A stretch of 5,562 nt of DNA, taken from positions 1 to 5,562 of the forward strand of contig JAPPMR010000426.1 of assembly GCA_028818995.1 (NCBI GenBank), in the 5' to 3' direction. A program made the position numbers and the translations under genes. This DNA comes from Candidatus Poribacteria bacterium (GTDB lineage Bacteria > Poribacteria > WGA-4E > WGA-3G). Below the pieces are notes generated by a model that saw only the letters and a list, made by a program, of their open reading frames with translations, was not told the origin of the DNA and ran no database searches. Each line of letters begins with the position of its first letter. The first letter of the stretch is position 1. Shown here piece by piece: positions 1 through 5,562 of this stretch.

Positions 1-120
1 GGGCCGGGGCAGGTTTTATCTGGTTTAGTGAAACGAACGTTACCCGAATGTAGTGCATTGAACGTTGAAGATGTTGATACACTTTCACTTGTGAAAGATG
101 AATATAGAAGTGGTGAATAA
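1..120 (+). CDS. fabD: Malonyl-CoA:ACP transacylase, C-terminal fragment
   Basis: Frame 1 is open from the first base to a TAA at 118-120 and encodes the last 39 residues of a protein whose start lies outside the window. The fragment begins GPGQVLSGLVKR, which matches the conserved C-terminal motif of FabD (GPGKVLxGLxKR in the family). FabD transfers malonyl from CoA to the ACP phosphopantetheine arm in the cytoplasm, supplying the chain-extender for fatty-acid synthesis. The catalytic Ser and His lie upstream and cannot be checked. The position directly before fabG, acpP and fabF supports the call, since fabD-fabG-acpP-fabF is a classic gene order. Its stop codon overlaps the first fabG ATG by one base (TAATG). 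The call rests on a short tail plus context, so it is good but not certain. Confidence 0.85.
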   Translation, partial: GPGQVLSGLVKRTLPECSALNVEDVDTLSLVKDEYRSGE

Positions 121-884
121 TGGAACAGTGTGTTTTTAAAGAGGATATGCTGAATGGAAAAACAGCAATCGTTACAGGTGCGTCACGTGGTATAGGCGCA
201 GCAATTGCCCACAGATTGTGCGAAGTTGGCGCAAACGTCGTTATCTGCTCGCGTTCCACAGAGACTATCTCTGAAACTGCTACTACGCTGAAAGACAAAG
301 GCTATTCCATACACGCGATGGCTGCTGACATTTCCAAAAAAGAAGATGTTGAGGCACTTGTTGAAAAGACAATCGAACAGTTTTCACAAATTGATATCCT
401 CGTGAACAACGCTGGAATCACCCGCGATATGTTGCTGATGCGTCTCAAAGATGAAGATTGGGATGCGGTTTTACAGACAAATCTAACTGGCACGATGTAT
501 TGCACCCGCGCTGTCCTCCGTCCCATGATACGCCAGAAAAGTGGAAACATTATCAACATTTCGTCAGTTATCGGATTGATGGGAAATGCTGGACAAGCGA
601 GTTACGCTGCAGCGAAAGCTGGCATTATAGGTTTAACAAAAACAACCGCAAAAGAAGTTGGGACACGAGGTATAACTGTAAACGCTATCGCCCCCGGATT
701 TATTACAACTGACATGACAGCACAAATCCCCGAAGAGTTTCAGGAAAAAGCACTTGAACTTATTCCATTACAGAACTTTGGCGCGCCAGAAGATGTAGCA
801 GATGCTGTTTGCTTTTTAGTATCCGATGCCGCACGTTATATTACTGGTCAAACTTTACAGGTTGACGGTGGCATGGTGATGTAA
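120..884 (+). CDS. fabG: 3-oxoacyl-ACP reductase FabG
   Basis: This cytoplasmic short-chain dehydrogenase/reductase reduces 3-ketoacyl-ACP to 3-hydroxyacyl-ACP, normally with NADPH, in the fatty-acid elongation cycle. The 254-residue protein shows the Rossmann cofactor loop TGASRGIG at 19-26, NNAG at 96-99, and the catalytic set Asn121, Ser149, Tyr162 and Lys166 (SYAAAK at 161-166). It also has PGF near 192-194 and the C-terminal VDGGM. All key residues are intact. Two starts are possible. ATG 120 overlaps the fabD stop (TAATG) and suits coupled translation. ATG 147 gives MLNGKTAIVTG, which matches the usual FabG N-terminus and length better, and AAAGAGG lies before it but only about 2 bases away, which is too close to be ideal. 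I keep the longer form; the N-terminal nine residues are uncertain. The enzyme assignment is strong because of the neighbours fabD, acpP and fabF. Confidence 0.95.
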   Translation: MEQCVFKEDMLNGKTAIVTGASRGIGAAIAHRLCEVGANVVICSRSTETISETATTLKDKGYSIHAMAADISKKEDVEALVEKTIEQFSQIDILVNNAGITRDMLLMRLKDEDWDAVLQTNLTGTMYCTRAVLRPMIRQKSGNIINISSVIGLMGNAGQASYAAAKAGIIGLTKTTAKEVGTRGITVNAIAPGFITTDMTAQIPEEFQEKALELIPLQNFGAPEDVADAVCFLVSDAARYITGQTLQVDGGMVM

Positions 885-896
885 CTTATATCTCTG

Positions 897-920
897 AATT
901 CTGCCGATAGGCAGCAAATT
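897..920 (+). terminator. Small hairpin after fabG, possible weak terminator
   Basis: CTGCC (901-905), loop GATA, GGCAG (910-914) form a perfect 5-bp stem. It can be extended by AATT (897-900) pairing with AATT (917-920) across a two-base bulge. GTTTTC follows, so there is only a short T run. It sits 12 bases after the fabG stop. It could be a weak intrinsic terminator, an mRNA processing site or a 3'-end stabiliser. The stem is seen in the sequence; the function is inferred. Confidence 0.3.
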
Positions 921-934
921 GTTTTCATTATTGG

Positions 935-974
935 CTTACCGTAGGGATAGGTAAGTATATGCAACTTACCCTAC
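935..974 (+). promoter_or_regulatory. Two mutually exclusive hairpins in the fabG-acpP spacer
   Basis: GGTAAG at 950-955 can pair with either of two CTTACC copies, at 935-940 or 965-970. Both pairings give 6-bp stems with 9-base loops, and they cannot form together. The downstream version can add GTAG (941-944) with CTAC (971-974). Competing stems are typical of attenuator-like leaders, but no ligand-binding core, leader peptide or protein-binding site was recognised. The 186-bp spacer holds no gene. Confidence 0.35.
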
Positions 975-1002
975 AAATTAACTTAGATATTTTAAACTTA
1001 AG

Positions 1003-1048
1003 AACGGGTTCCATCAACTATCCAATTGTTGATTTATCCGCCCGTTTT
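1003..1048 (+). promoter_or_regulatory. Two-part hairpin in the acpP leader
   Basis: AACGGG (1003-1008) pairs with CCCGTT (1041-1046). Inside it, ATCAAC (1013-1018) pairs with GTTGAT (1028-1033) around a 9-base loop, with an internal loop between the two stems. The outer stem ends in TTTT (1045-1048), only a few bases before the AGGAG ribosome binding site. It could act as a weak terminator/attenuator, protect the abundant acpP mRNA from decay, or control access to the ribosome binding site. The pairing is visible; the role is inferred. Confidence 0.4.
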
Positions 1049-1051
1049 GAT

Positions 1052-1057
1052 AGGAGA
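1052..1057 (+). promoter_or_regulatory. Ribosome binding site of acpP, unusually distant
   Basis: AGGAGA is the only good Shine-Dalgarno match before acpP, but AGGAG ends 14 bases before the ATG, longer than the usual 5-9. An in-frame TAA at 1059-1061 rules out an upstream start, and the ACP N-terminus fits ATG 1071, so the start itself is secure. Confidence 0.5.
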
Positions 1058-1070
1058 TTAAATTAAAGAT

Positions 1071-1304
1071 ATGGCTACAAATGAAGAACGGCTTATTGAA
1101 ATTATTGCTCAACAACTCGGTATTGACTCAGACAACGTGACTCCTGACGCTTCATTTATGGAAGACTTAGGAGCAGATTCGCTTGATACTGTTGAATTAG
1201 TCATGGCACTTGAAGAAGAATTTGATCTTGAGATCCCTGACAGCGATGCTGAAAAGATACAGACTGTTCAAGATGCTCTTGATTACCTTGATGAACATGT
1301 ATAG
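1071..1304 (+). CDS. acpP: Acyl carrier protein
   Basis: This small acidic cytoplasmic protein carries growing acyl chains on a 4'-phosphopantetheine arm and is the shared substrate carrier for FabD, FabG and FabF. At 77 residues it has the standard ACP length. The modification motif [10 protein letters not shown] is present, with the acceptor serine at residue 37. It is followed by the acidic recognition helix ([14 protein letters not shown]) that docks partner enzymes. The C-terminal [12 protein letters not shown] is typical of the family. Its place between fabG and fabF matches the conserved cluster and makes it the main fatty-acid ACP rather than a polyketide carrier. The structured 5' leader and the hairpin downstream suggest acpP mRNA may be processed or expressed separately from its neighbours, as is often the case for this abundant protein. 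Confidence 0.97.
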   Translation: MATNEERLIEIIAQQLGIDSDNVTPDASFMEDLGADSLDTVELVMALEEEFDLEIPDSDAEKIQTVQDALDYLDEHV

Positions 1305-1329
1305 ATTCACCTATTTTGACAAATCTGTT

Positions 1330-1359
1330 GAGGGCATGTAGACTTAAACTACAGTCCTC
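1330..1359 (+). promoter_or_regulatory. Hairpin between acpP and fabF
   Basis: TGTAG (1337-1341) pairs with CTACA (1349-1353) around a 7-base loop. GAGG (1330-1333) pairs with CCTC (1356-1359) beyond a small internal loop. No long T run follows, so a strong terminator is unlikely. A partial terminator or an RNA-processing/stabilising stem that sets acpP above fabF expression is plausible but inferred. Confidence 0.35.
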
Positions 1360-1374
1360 TTCACTTACCTAAGC

Positions 1375-1380
1375 AAAGGA
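1375..1380 (+). promoter_or_regulatory. Ribosome binding site deciding the GTG start of fabF
   Basis: AAAGGA ends 8 bases before GTG 1389. This good spacing, together with the family-typical N-terminus [10 protein letters not shown], fixes GTG as the fabF start. Confidence 0.7.
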
Positions 1381-1388
1381 TCGGTCTC

Positions 1389-2627
1389 GTGGAGCGTGTA
1401 GTAATTACAGGAATCGGCGTTGTCAATGCAATCGGCAACACGAAAGAAGAATATTGGGATGCGCTTGCCATCGGTAAAAACGGAATCGGACCTATAACCT
1501 ATTTTGATGCAACCGATTATCGTACGCAGGTCGCCGCAGAGGTTAAAGACTTTGAAGCGGAAAAGTATCTGGATAAGAAAACTGCATCCCGTTTTCCGCT
1601 TTTTATTCAGTATGCGCTTGCTGCCTCTATAATGGCACATGATGATGCTGGGTTGGACCTGTCCAAGGTTGATCCTTATCGCGCAGGAGTCCAAATCGGT
1701 TCTGGTGTCGGTGGGATCGGTGTGCTTGAGGAAAACGCGGCAATCCTGATTGAAAAGGGACCAAAGCGTGTCAGTCCGTTTCTCGTGCCGTTTATGATCA
1801 TTAACATGGCATCAGGACAAGTGTCTATCCATTTCGACCTCAGAGGTCCCAATTCCGCATCTGTTACCGCTTGTGCAACTTCCAACCATTCCATCGGTGA
1901 ATCACTACGTTTGATTCAACATGGATATGCAGATGTGATGTTCACTGGTGGGGCTGAATGTGCTATGACACCTCTGGCTTTTGCAGGGTTCTGCTCAATG
2001 CGCGCGATGTCCGAACGCAACCATGAACCTGAACGCGCCTCTCGCCCATTCAACAAAGATCGTGATGGATTTGTTATGGGAGAAGGTGCGGGCGTTCTCA
2101 TCCTCGAATCACTTTCGCATGCTAAAAAGCGCGGCGCATATATCTACGCTGAAGTTGTCGGCTTTGGAATGACTTCTGATGCGCATGATATGGTCGCTCC
2201 GCCAAGAGACGGGGAAGGCGCAGCAAAAGCGATGGAATTCGCATTAAGTGATGCCAAACTCTCGGTAGACACTGTTGATTACATCAATACGCACGGCACA
2301 TCGACCCCGATCGGTGATGTTGCCGAAACTAACGCTATTAAATCCCTTTTCGGAGAACGGGCATATAAAATTCCAGTAAGCTCCACTAAGTCTATGGTTG
2401 GACATTTGCTGGGTGCTGCAGGTGCTGTAGAACTTATTGCCTGTTTAGGTGGAATGGAAAAAGGATTCCTACCACCGACTATCAACTATGAACTGCCGGA
2501 TGAAGAATGTGATTTGGATTACATCCCGAACGAGAGTCGTGACACAAAATTTGAGGTTGCACTCTCCAACGCATTCGGTTTCGGAGGACACAATACCTCT
2601 ATCGCTATCCGAAAATTTACCGGTTAG
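1389..2627 (+). CDS. fabF: Beta-ketoacyl-ACP synthase II (KAS II)
   Basis: This cytoplasmic thiolase-fold condensing enzyme joins acyl chains to malonyl-ACP with loss of CO2, giving 3-ketoacyl-ACP for FabG. The 412-residue length matches FabF. The N-terminus [10 protein letters not shown] is typical. The active-site nucleophile is Cys162 (TACATS), with His302 (NTHGTSTP), Lys334 (SSTKSMVGH) and His339 completing the Cys-His-His set with the conserved lysine. The glycine-rich GFGGHN near 397-402 is the usual C-terminal loop. Numbering is almost identical to E. coli FabF (Cys163, His303, His340). The Cys-His-His set excludes FabH-type enzymes, which use Cys-His-Asn, and the intact cysteine excludes a chain-length-factor paralogue. 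Start is GTG, supported by AAAGGA 8 bases upstream. FabB (KAS I) has the same residues, but the acpP-fabF context and the sequence favour FabF. Confidence 0.96.
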   Translation: MERVVITGIGVVNAIGNTKEEYWDALAIGKNGIGPITYFDATDYRTQVAAEVKDFEAEKYLDKKTASRFPLFIQYALAASIMAHDDAGLDLSKVDPYRAGVQIGSGVGGIGVLEENAAILIEKGPKRVSPFLVPFMIINMASGQVSIHFDLRGPNSASVTACATSNHSIGESLRLIQHGYADVMFTGGAECAMTPLAFAGFCSMRAMSERNHEPERASRPFNKDRDGFVMGEGAGVLILESLSHAKKRGAYIYAEVVGFGMTSDAHDMVAPPRDGEGAAKAMEFALSDAKLSVDTVDYINTHGTSTPIGDVAETNAIKSLFGERAYKIPVSSTKSMVGHLLGAAGAVELIACLGGMEKGFLPPTINYELPDEECDLDYIPNESRDTKFEVALSNAFGFGGHNTSIAIRKFTG

Positions 2628-2665
2628 TAGTGGTGTCCAGTCCTATTCTTATCATTTAAAACTTT

Positions 2666-3196
2666 GTGCACTCAACATATATCGGCTTCGGCAGTAACAT
2701 AGGCGACAGACTTTCGTATATTGAGAACGCTATCCATGCCTTATCGGAAGCGGAGGGAATCACCCTACAAAAGATTTCCTCTCTTTACGAAACAGAACCT
2801 GTCGGAGATGAAGCACAAGCACAGTTTCTAAACGGTGTTATTGCGATCAAAACTGACCTTTCTCCTCACACCCTACTGCAAACTTTAAAACAGAGCGAAA
2901 CCACCATTGGTAGACAACACCGCATCCGCTGGAGTCCACGAGAAATCGACCTGGATATTTTAATCTATGGCGATATATGCCTGCGGACCCCTAACCTTGT
3001 TATACCCCATCCAGAGATGCATCTCCGTCGTTTCGTGCTTGTCCCATTAGCTGAAATTGCCTCTAACCTTGTGCATCCCGTTTTCAATGAAACCATCCAA
3101 ACATTGCTTGAACGTCTTGAGGATAATAAATCTGTTGTGAAAAATAAAGATTATGATTTATACTCTTACCTCTCAACACCCCCTCTTTTCTTATAG
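2666..3196 (+). CDS. folK: 2-amino-4-hydroxy-6-hydroxymethyldihydropteridine pyrophosphokinase (HPPK)
   Basis: HPPK transfers pyrophosphate from ATP to 6-hydroxymethyl-7,8-dihydropterin, the step before dihydropteroate synthase in folate synthesis. The 176-residue protein has the N-terminal [11 protein letters not shown], the YETEPVG loop, and the signature [12 protein letters not shown] at 88-98. The two Mg-binding aspartates are Asp95 and Asp97. Trp89, Arg92, His115 and Arg121 also line up with the E. coli enzyme. It is a stand-alone HPPK, not fused to FolB or FolP. The C-terminal 20-25 residues are charged, poorly conserved and extend past the usual end (about 159 residues in E. coli). The start is GTG: an in-frame TAA at 2657-2659 allows no earlier start, but no clear Shine-Dalgarno site is visible. 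The 38-bp gap to fabF suggests co-transcription. The promoter of the next gene overlaps its stop codon. Confidence 0.93.
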   Translation: MHSTYIGFGSNIGDRLSYIENAIHALSEAEGITLQKISSLYETEPVGDEAQAQFLNGVIAIKTDLSPHTLLQTLKQSETTIGRQHRIRWSPREIDLDILIYGDICLRTPNLVIPHPEMHLRRFVLVPLAEIASNLVHPVFNETIQTLLERLEDNKSVVKNKDYDLYSYLSTPPLFL

Positions 3197-3222
3197 ACTT
3201 CCACACCGCAATCTGATATAAT
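3194..3222 (+). promoter_or_regulatory. Sigma-70-type promoter with extended -10 for the AAA/nuclease gene
   Basis: TAGACT (3194-3199, 4 of 6 matching TTGACA) lies exactly 17 bases before TATAAT (3217-3222, perfect), preceded by TG at 3214-3215 as in an extended -10. Transcription would begin near 3229, a few bases before the ribosome binding site. The -35 box coincides with the folK stop codon. This suggests the downstream gene is transcribed independently of the fab/fol genes. Confidence 0.7.
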
Positions 3223-3236
3223 TTCCTCAACAATTT

Positions 3237-3242
3237 AAGGAG
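3237..3242 (+). promoter_or_regulatory. Ribosome binding site of the AAA/nuclease gene
   Basis: AAGGAG is a strong Shine-Dalgarno match ending 9 bases before ATG 3252. It decides this start over the out-of-frame ATG at 3257. Confidence 0.75.
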
Positions 3243-3251
3243 AGTAGAGAG

Positions 3252-4850
3252 ATGCGATGGTTTGAAACTCGCGGTCCAGTATACCCTGAGGATAACTACG
3301 TTGTCGCCCGCCCAGAAGAACTTGCGGATTTTGTTGATCGGTTGAAAAAGGGGAGATACATAGTCCTCTTTGCGCCGCGCCAGACAGGTAAAACTACGTT
3401 TTTCCGAAACGCTCTTGATACACTTGAAAACAAAGAAAACGGGTATTTCCCTATACAACTAAATTTTGAGGGATATGTAGACATTGATGCTACTGTCTTT
3501 TACAATTCTCTCGGCAAAGAAATTTGTAAGAAAATTAAGGACGTATTCCAAAAACGCAGAGAGAATCCTTCTGATAGTTTCAACCAATTTTTGTCGAATG
3601 CACAGATAACCGATGCTATTTCAATGCGAGAATTTTTTGAATCCCTCGGAAGTTTGTTGAAAAACCAGCGGTTTGTCATGATTATTGACGAATTTGATGC
3701 TACTCCACCACCTGCTTTACGCGGATTTCTGCATACACTCCGCCAGATATATCTTTCTGAAAAAAAACGATGTCCATACAGCGTTGGCATTGTTGGTGTC
3801 AAGAGCATCACACAACTAAATTATGATCGGTCTATCTCCCCTTTCAATATCCAAGACGAATTCAAATTACCCAATTTCACGCTTGAGCAAGTGCAGGAAC
3901 TTCTTTCACAATATACAGACGAGGTTGGACAACCTTTTATCCCTGAAGTGATAGCATCTATCCACAAACAGACTGCTGGGCAACCTGTACTTGTCAACCG
4001 ATTCGCGCAAATTCTGACAGAAGAAATGAATATCCCGAATAGTGAACCGATTACAATGGATCACTTTTCAAAAGCACATATAAAACTCCTTCGTGAACGA
4101 AACACCAACATTGCACATCTGACGACCAATATCCGCAGAGATCGGCGATTTGAAGCACTTCTCATGAAGATTGCTTCTTACGATGAAGGGGTGGAATTCA
4201 CCTTGCACAATGAACTCATTAGTGAACTAACGACTTATGGCGTAATCGTTGAAGGTGCTGACGGAATGTGTGAAATTGTCAATCCAATTTACCACTATTG
4301 CATTATGCAAGCATTCAAACCTGCTGTAAATGGATTAGAACAAAATTACTTACCTGAAGATACCCGTGATGGATTTATGGATTATCTCACATCGGATGGA
4401 TATATTCAGATGGAAACACTTCTTGACAACTTTAGAGATTTTATCGCACGCGCAGGTTTCAAGATTTTACAAGTGCCAGAAACACCACAGGAATACGTAG
4501 GTCAACATCTTCTCTTCGCTTATTTGAGCCAATTTGTTCAGATTATAGGTGGCACTATGTACCTTGAGGTGCAAACAGGACGCGGCAGAATGGATATCCT
4601 AATTCTCCATAACCATCACAAATACATCGTTGAGACAAAAATATGGGGCGGAGATACTCGGTATCAGACAGGCAAAGCACAACTTGCCACGTATGTTAGG
4701 TTGGAAAAAGCGGTGGCGGGATACTATGTCGTGTTTGATCATCGAAAAACACCGGAACCACGGGCAGAAACCGAAACATTTGATGGCTTGACTATTCGCA
4801 GTTACGTAATTCCTGTGATACAAGAACTTCCTTCATCAATTCAGACATAA
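3252..4850 (+). CDS. AAA-type P-loop ATPase with C-terminal PD-(D/E)XK nuclease-like domain, function unknown
   Basis: This 532-residue protein has three visible parts. Residues about 1-270 form a P-loop ATPase. Its Walker A is APRQTGKTT at 41-49, with Ala where the motif usually has Gly but with GKTT intact, and its Walker B is FVMIIDEFD at 141-149. Residues about 298-356 look like a winged-helix segment ending in NPIYHYCIMQAF. Residues about 430-500 resemble a PD-(D/E)XK nuclease fold: Glu439, Asp448 (GRMDILIL), Glu461 and Lys463 (VETKIW), then Q477-x3-Y481, similar to the QxxxY motif of some nucleases of this fold. I see no signal peptide or membrane segment, so it is probably cytoplasmic. 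Related ATPase/PDDEXK proteins are widespread and often multicopy, with no established role; DNA transactions, mobile-element biology or defence are only suggestions. It has its own promoter and ribosome binding site, and a repeat element begins three bases after its stop. Confidence 0.85.
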   Translation: MRWFETRGPVYPEDNYVVARPEELADFVDRLKKGRYIVLFAPRQTGKTTFFRNALDTLENKENGYFPIQLNFEGYVDIDATVFYNSLGKEICKKIKDVFQKRRENPSDSFNQFLSNAQITDAISMREFFESLGSLLKNQRFVMIIDEFDATPPPALRGFLHTLRQIYLSEKKRCPYSVGIVGVKSITQLNYDRSISPFNIQDEFKLPNFTLEQVQELLSQYTDEVGQPFIPEVIASIHKQTAGQPVLVNRFAQILTEEMNIPNSEPITMDHFSKAHIKLLRERNTNIAHLTTNIRRDRRFEALLMKIASYDEGVEFTLHNELISELTTYGVIVEGADGMCEIVNPIYHYCIMQAFKPAVNGLEQNYLPEDTRDGFMDYLTSDGYIQMETLLDNFRDFIARAGFKILQVPETPQEYVGQHLLFAYLSQFVQIIGGTMYLEVQTGRGRMDILILHNHHKYIVETKIWGGDTRYQTGKAQLATYVRLEKAVAGYYVVFDHRKTPEPRAETETFDGLTIRSYVIPVIQELPSSIQT

Positions 4851-4902
4851 AAATGTGTAAAGTTTTTGGTAAAAGTTTGGGCTAAGGTGTCTTGTCTAAA
4901 TC

Positions 4903-4960
4903 GCGGATTATCACAGATTTCACGGATGACGCGGATTATGGTTATGATAATGACAGATTT
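4903..4960 (+). repeat. Degenerate direct repeats GCGGATTAT ... ACAGATTT
   Basis: GCGGATTAT occurs at 4903-4911 and 4931-4939, each followed by ACAGATTT (4913-4920 and 4953-4960). The spacing between the two motifs is 1 base in the first copy and 13 in the second. CACGGATGAC lies between the copies. The same GGATTA core also appears inverted in the right arm (TAATCC near 4999-5004 and 5044-5049). This suggests the element grew by internal duplication of a short unit. Confidence 0.55.
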
Positions 4961-4973
4961 TTCTGGCAACAGA

Positions 4974-4986
4974 ATAACATCGTTAT
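4974..4986. repeat. Small palindrome near the centre of the element
   Basis: ATAAC (4974-4978), ATC, GTTAT (4982-4986) form a 5-bp inverted repeat with a 3-base loop, close to the midpoint (about 4970) of the 233-bp element. It could be the tip of the folded structure, or chance in an AT-rich stretch. Confidence 0.3.
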
Positions 4987-5105
4987 ATATAGACACGCTA
5001 ATCCAATAAAAACACCTGATCGGACAATGAATTAAAATCTGCATAATCCAAGATTCAGACAACATACATGCCAAAAACTTTACACACCTCATCCATAATC
5101 AAAAC

Positions 5106-5134
5106 TTGTAATTATGAGTTAAACATGGTATAAT
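5106..5134 (+). promoter_or_regulatory. Sigma-70-type promoter with extended -10 for sucC
   Basis: TTGTAA (5106-5111, 4 of 6 matching TTGACA) is 17 bases from a perfect TATAAT (5129-5134), which is preceded by TGG (5126-5128) as an extended -10. Transcription would start near 5141, giving a leader of about 55 bases before ATG 5197. The promoter begins 20 bases after the right end of the inverted-repeat element. The layout is the same as the promoter before the AAA/nuclease gene. Confidence 0.7.
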
Positions 5135-5196
5135 CTTTAAGCAATTTAACCTTAAATTAGACTGACAATCTACCTCGGACAGACATAACATAAAAG

Positions 5197-5562
5197 ATGA
5201 ATATACACGAATATCAAGCCAAAGAGATTTTAGAATCCTTCGGTGTTAACACACTTCCCGGCAAAGTTGCCGAAACGGTTGAAGAAGCAGAAGCCATCGC
5301 GAAAACAATCAACAGTTCCAAATACGTTGTTAAAGCACAAATTCACGCAGGTGGACGCGGAAAAGGTGGTGGTGTCAAACTTGCAAACTCTATCGCTGAA
5401 GTAAAACAACACGCTACAAATATGCTCGGCATGCAATTGGTAACACCTCAAACCGGCCCGGAAGGCAAACTTGTCAGGAAAGTTCTTATTGTCCAAGCTG
5501 CCTCAATACAAAAAGAGTTCTATCTTGCTATTTTACTTGACCGGGAAACATCACAACTCACT
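5197..5562 (+). CDS. sucC: Succinyl-CoA synthetase (ADP-forming) beta subunit, N-terminal part
   Basis: An open frame from ATG 5197 runs off the window end and gives 122 residues of a protein that is usually close to 390. It begins MNIHEYQAKEIL, the standard SucC N-terminus (MNLHEYQAK in E. coli). It continues into the ATP-grasp nucleotide-binding region with VVKAQIHAGGRGKGGGVK. Lys46 and GRGK at 53-56 align with the nucleotide-contacting residues of E. coli SucC. TPQTGPEGK and KEFYLAILLDR are also family-typical. The enzyme, with SucD, interconverts succinyl-CoA and succinate with formation of ATP or GTP in the TCA cycle; nucleotide preference cannot be judged here. No strong Shine-Dalgarno site precedes the ATG (only AAAAG nearby). 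A promoter with an extended -10 lies upstream. sucD probably follows outside the window. Confidence 0.95.
   Translation, partial: MNIHEYQAKEILESFGVNTLPGKVAETVEEAEAIAKTINSSKYVVKAQIHAGGRGKGGGVKLANSIAEVKQHATNMLGMQLVTPQTGPEGKLVRKVLIVQAASIQKEFYLAILLDRETSQLT

Larger units (their letters stand above)
4854..5086. mobile_element. MITE-like element with nested terminal inverted repeats
   Basis: TGTGTAAAGTTTTTGG at 4854-4869 recurs as a perfect 16-base reverse complement at 5071-5086. Inside, 4892-4920 and 5035-5062 form a second inverted pair with 24 identical bases, four mismatches and one gap. It shares TTGTCT, AATC, GGATTAT and CAGATTT. The two arms are spaced differently: 22 bases separate outer and inner repeats on the left and 8 on the right. 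Part of the surplus is a near-duplication, TAAAGTTTTTGG followed by TAAAAGTTTGGG (9 of 12 the same). No transposase or other gene fits in the 233 bp. No convincing target-site duplication was found at the boundaries. A non-autonomous transposon or an extragenic palindromic repeat fits best. As RNA it would fold into a long stem and might also end transcription from the upstream gene. Confidence 0.6.

Noticed and set aside
965..993. Possible acpP promoter, CTTACC and TATTTT 17 bases apart
   Set aside because: The -35 matches only 3 of 6 and the -10 is weak in an AT-rich stretch, so I do not call it, although a separate acpP promoter in the spacer remains possible.
1365..1694. Minus-strand open frame of 109 codons opposite fabF
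   Set aside because: It is a shadow of fabF, whose plus-strand frame carries all catalytic residues.
3084..3458. Minus-strand open frame of 124 codons spanning the folK 3' end and the start of the AAA gene
   Set aside because: It overlaps two well-supported plus-strand genes and the promoter between them, and shows no family motif.
4892..5062. CRISPR-like array from repeated GGATTAT / ACAGATTT units
   Set aside because: The units are short, diverged, unevenly spaced and partly inverted; there are no regular spacers and no cas genes.
4841..5092. Minus-strand open frame of 83 codons across the inverted-repeat element
   Set aside because: It reads through the palindromic element, has no recognisable domain, and its composition follows the repeat rather than a protein.
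4844..5098. CATAA on both sides of the element as a target-site duplication
   Set aside because: The two copies (4846-4850 and 5094-5098) lie at different distances from the repeat ends (3 and 7 bases), so they do not flank the element directly.
5230..5496. Minus-strand open frame opposite sucC
   Set aside because: The plus strand here encodes a clear SucC N-terminus; the antisense frame has no recognisable motif.

Overview
This is a bacterial chromosomal window with a moderate GC content, by eye in the mid-40s percent. It carries the type II fatty-acid synthesis cluster in the order fabD (3' end), fabG, acpP, fabF. The folate gene folK follows, then a large AAA-type ATPase fused to a PD-(D/E)XK nuclease-like domain, a short inverted-repeat element, and the 5' end of sucC (succinyl-CoA synthetase beta subunit). 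The dissociated FabG/ACP/FabF enzymes show it is bacterial. Nothing identifies the species. The AAA/nuclease protein and the GGATTA-rich intergenic repeat remind me of uncultured lineages such as Candidatus Poribacteria, but this is memory-based inference and was not tested.

Region by region: positions 1-120 hold the FabD C-terminus, which overlaps the fabG start by one base (TAATG), so the two are probably translationally coupled. FabG (120-884) is followed by a 186-bp spacer full of small inverted repeats. This spacer contains two competing hairpins and a two-part hairpin just before the acpP ribosome binding site. acpP (1071-1304) and fabF (1389-2627) are separated by 84 bp with another hairpin. 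folK (2666-3196) starts at GTG 38 bp after fabF. It takes the place where many bacteria have rnc downstream of fabF.

A well-formed promoter (TAGACT, 17 bp, TATAAT with an extended -10 TG) overlaps the folK stop. It starts an independent unit for the AAA/nuclease gene (3252-4850). Three bases after that gene's stop lies a 233-bp element (4854-5086) with perfect 16-bp terminal inverted repeats and a second, imperfect pair of inverted arms inside. It looks like a non-autonomous, MITE-like repeat and has no coding capacity. A second extended -10 promoter (TTGTAA, 17 bp, TATAAT) precedes sucC, which runs off the window end.

FabD loads malonyl groups onto ACP, FabF condenses acyl chains with malonyl-ACP, and FabG reduces the 3-ketoacyl-ACP product. 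FolK (folate), SucC (TCA cycle) and the AAA/nuclease protein have no evident biochemical link to that pathway. The least understood parts are the AAA/nuclease protein, the adjacent element, and the structured acpP leader.
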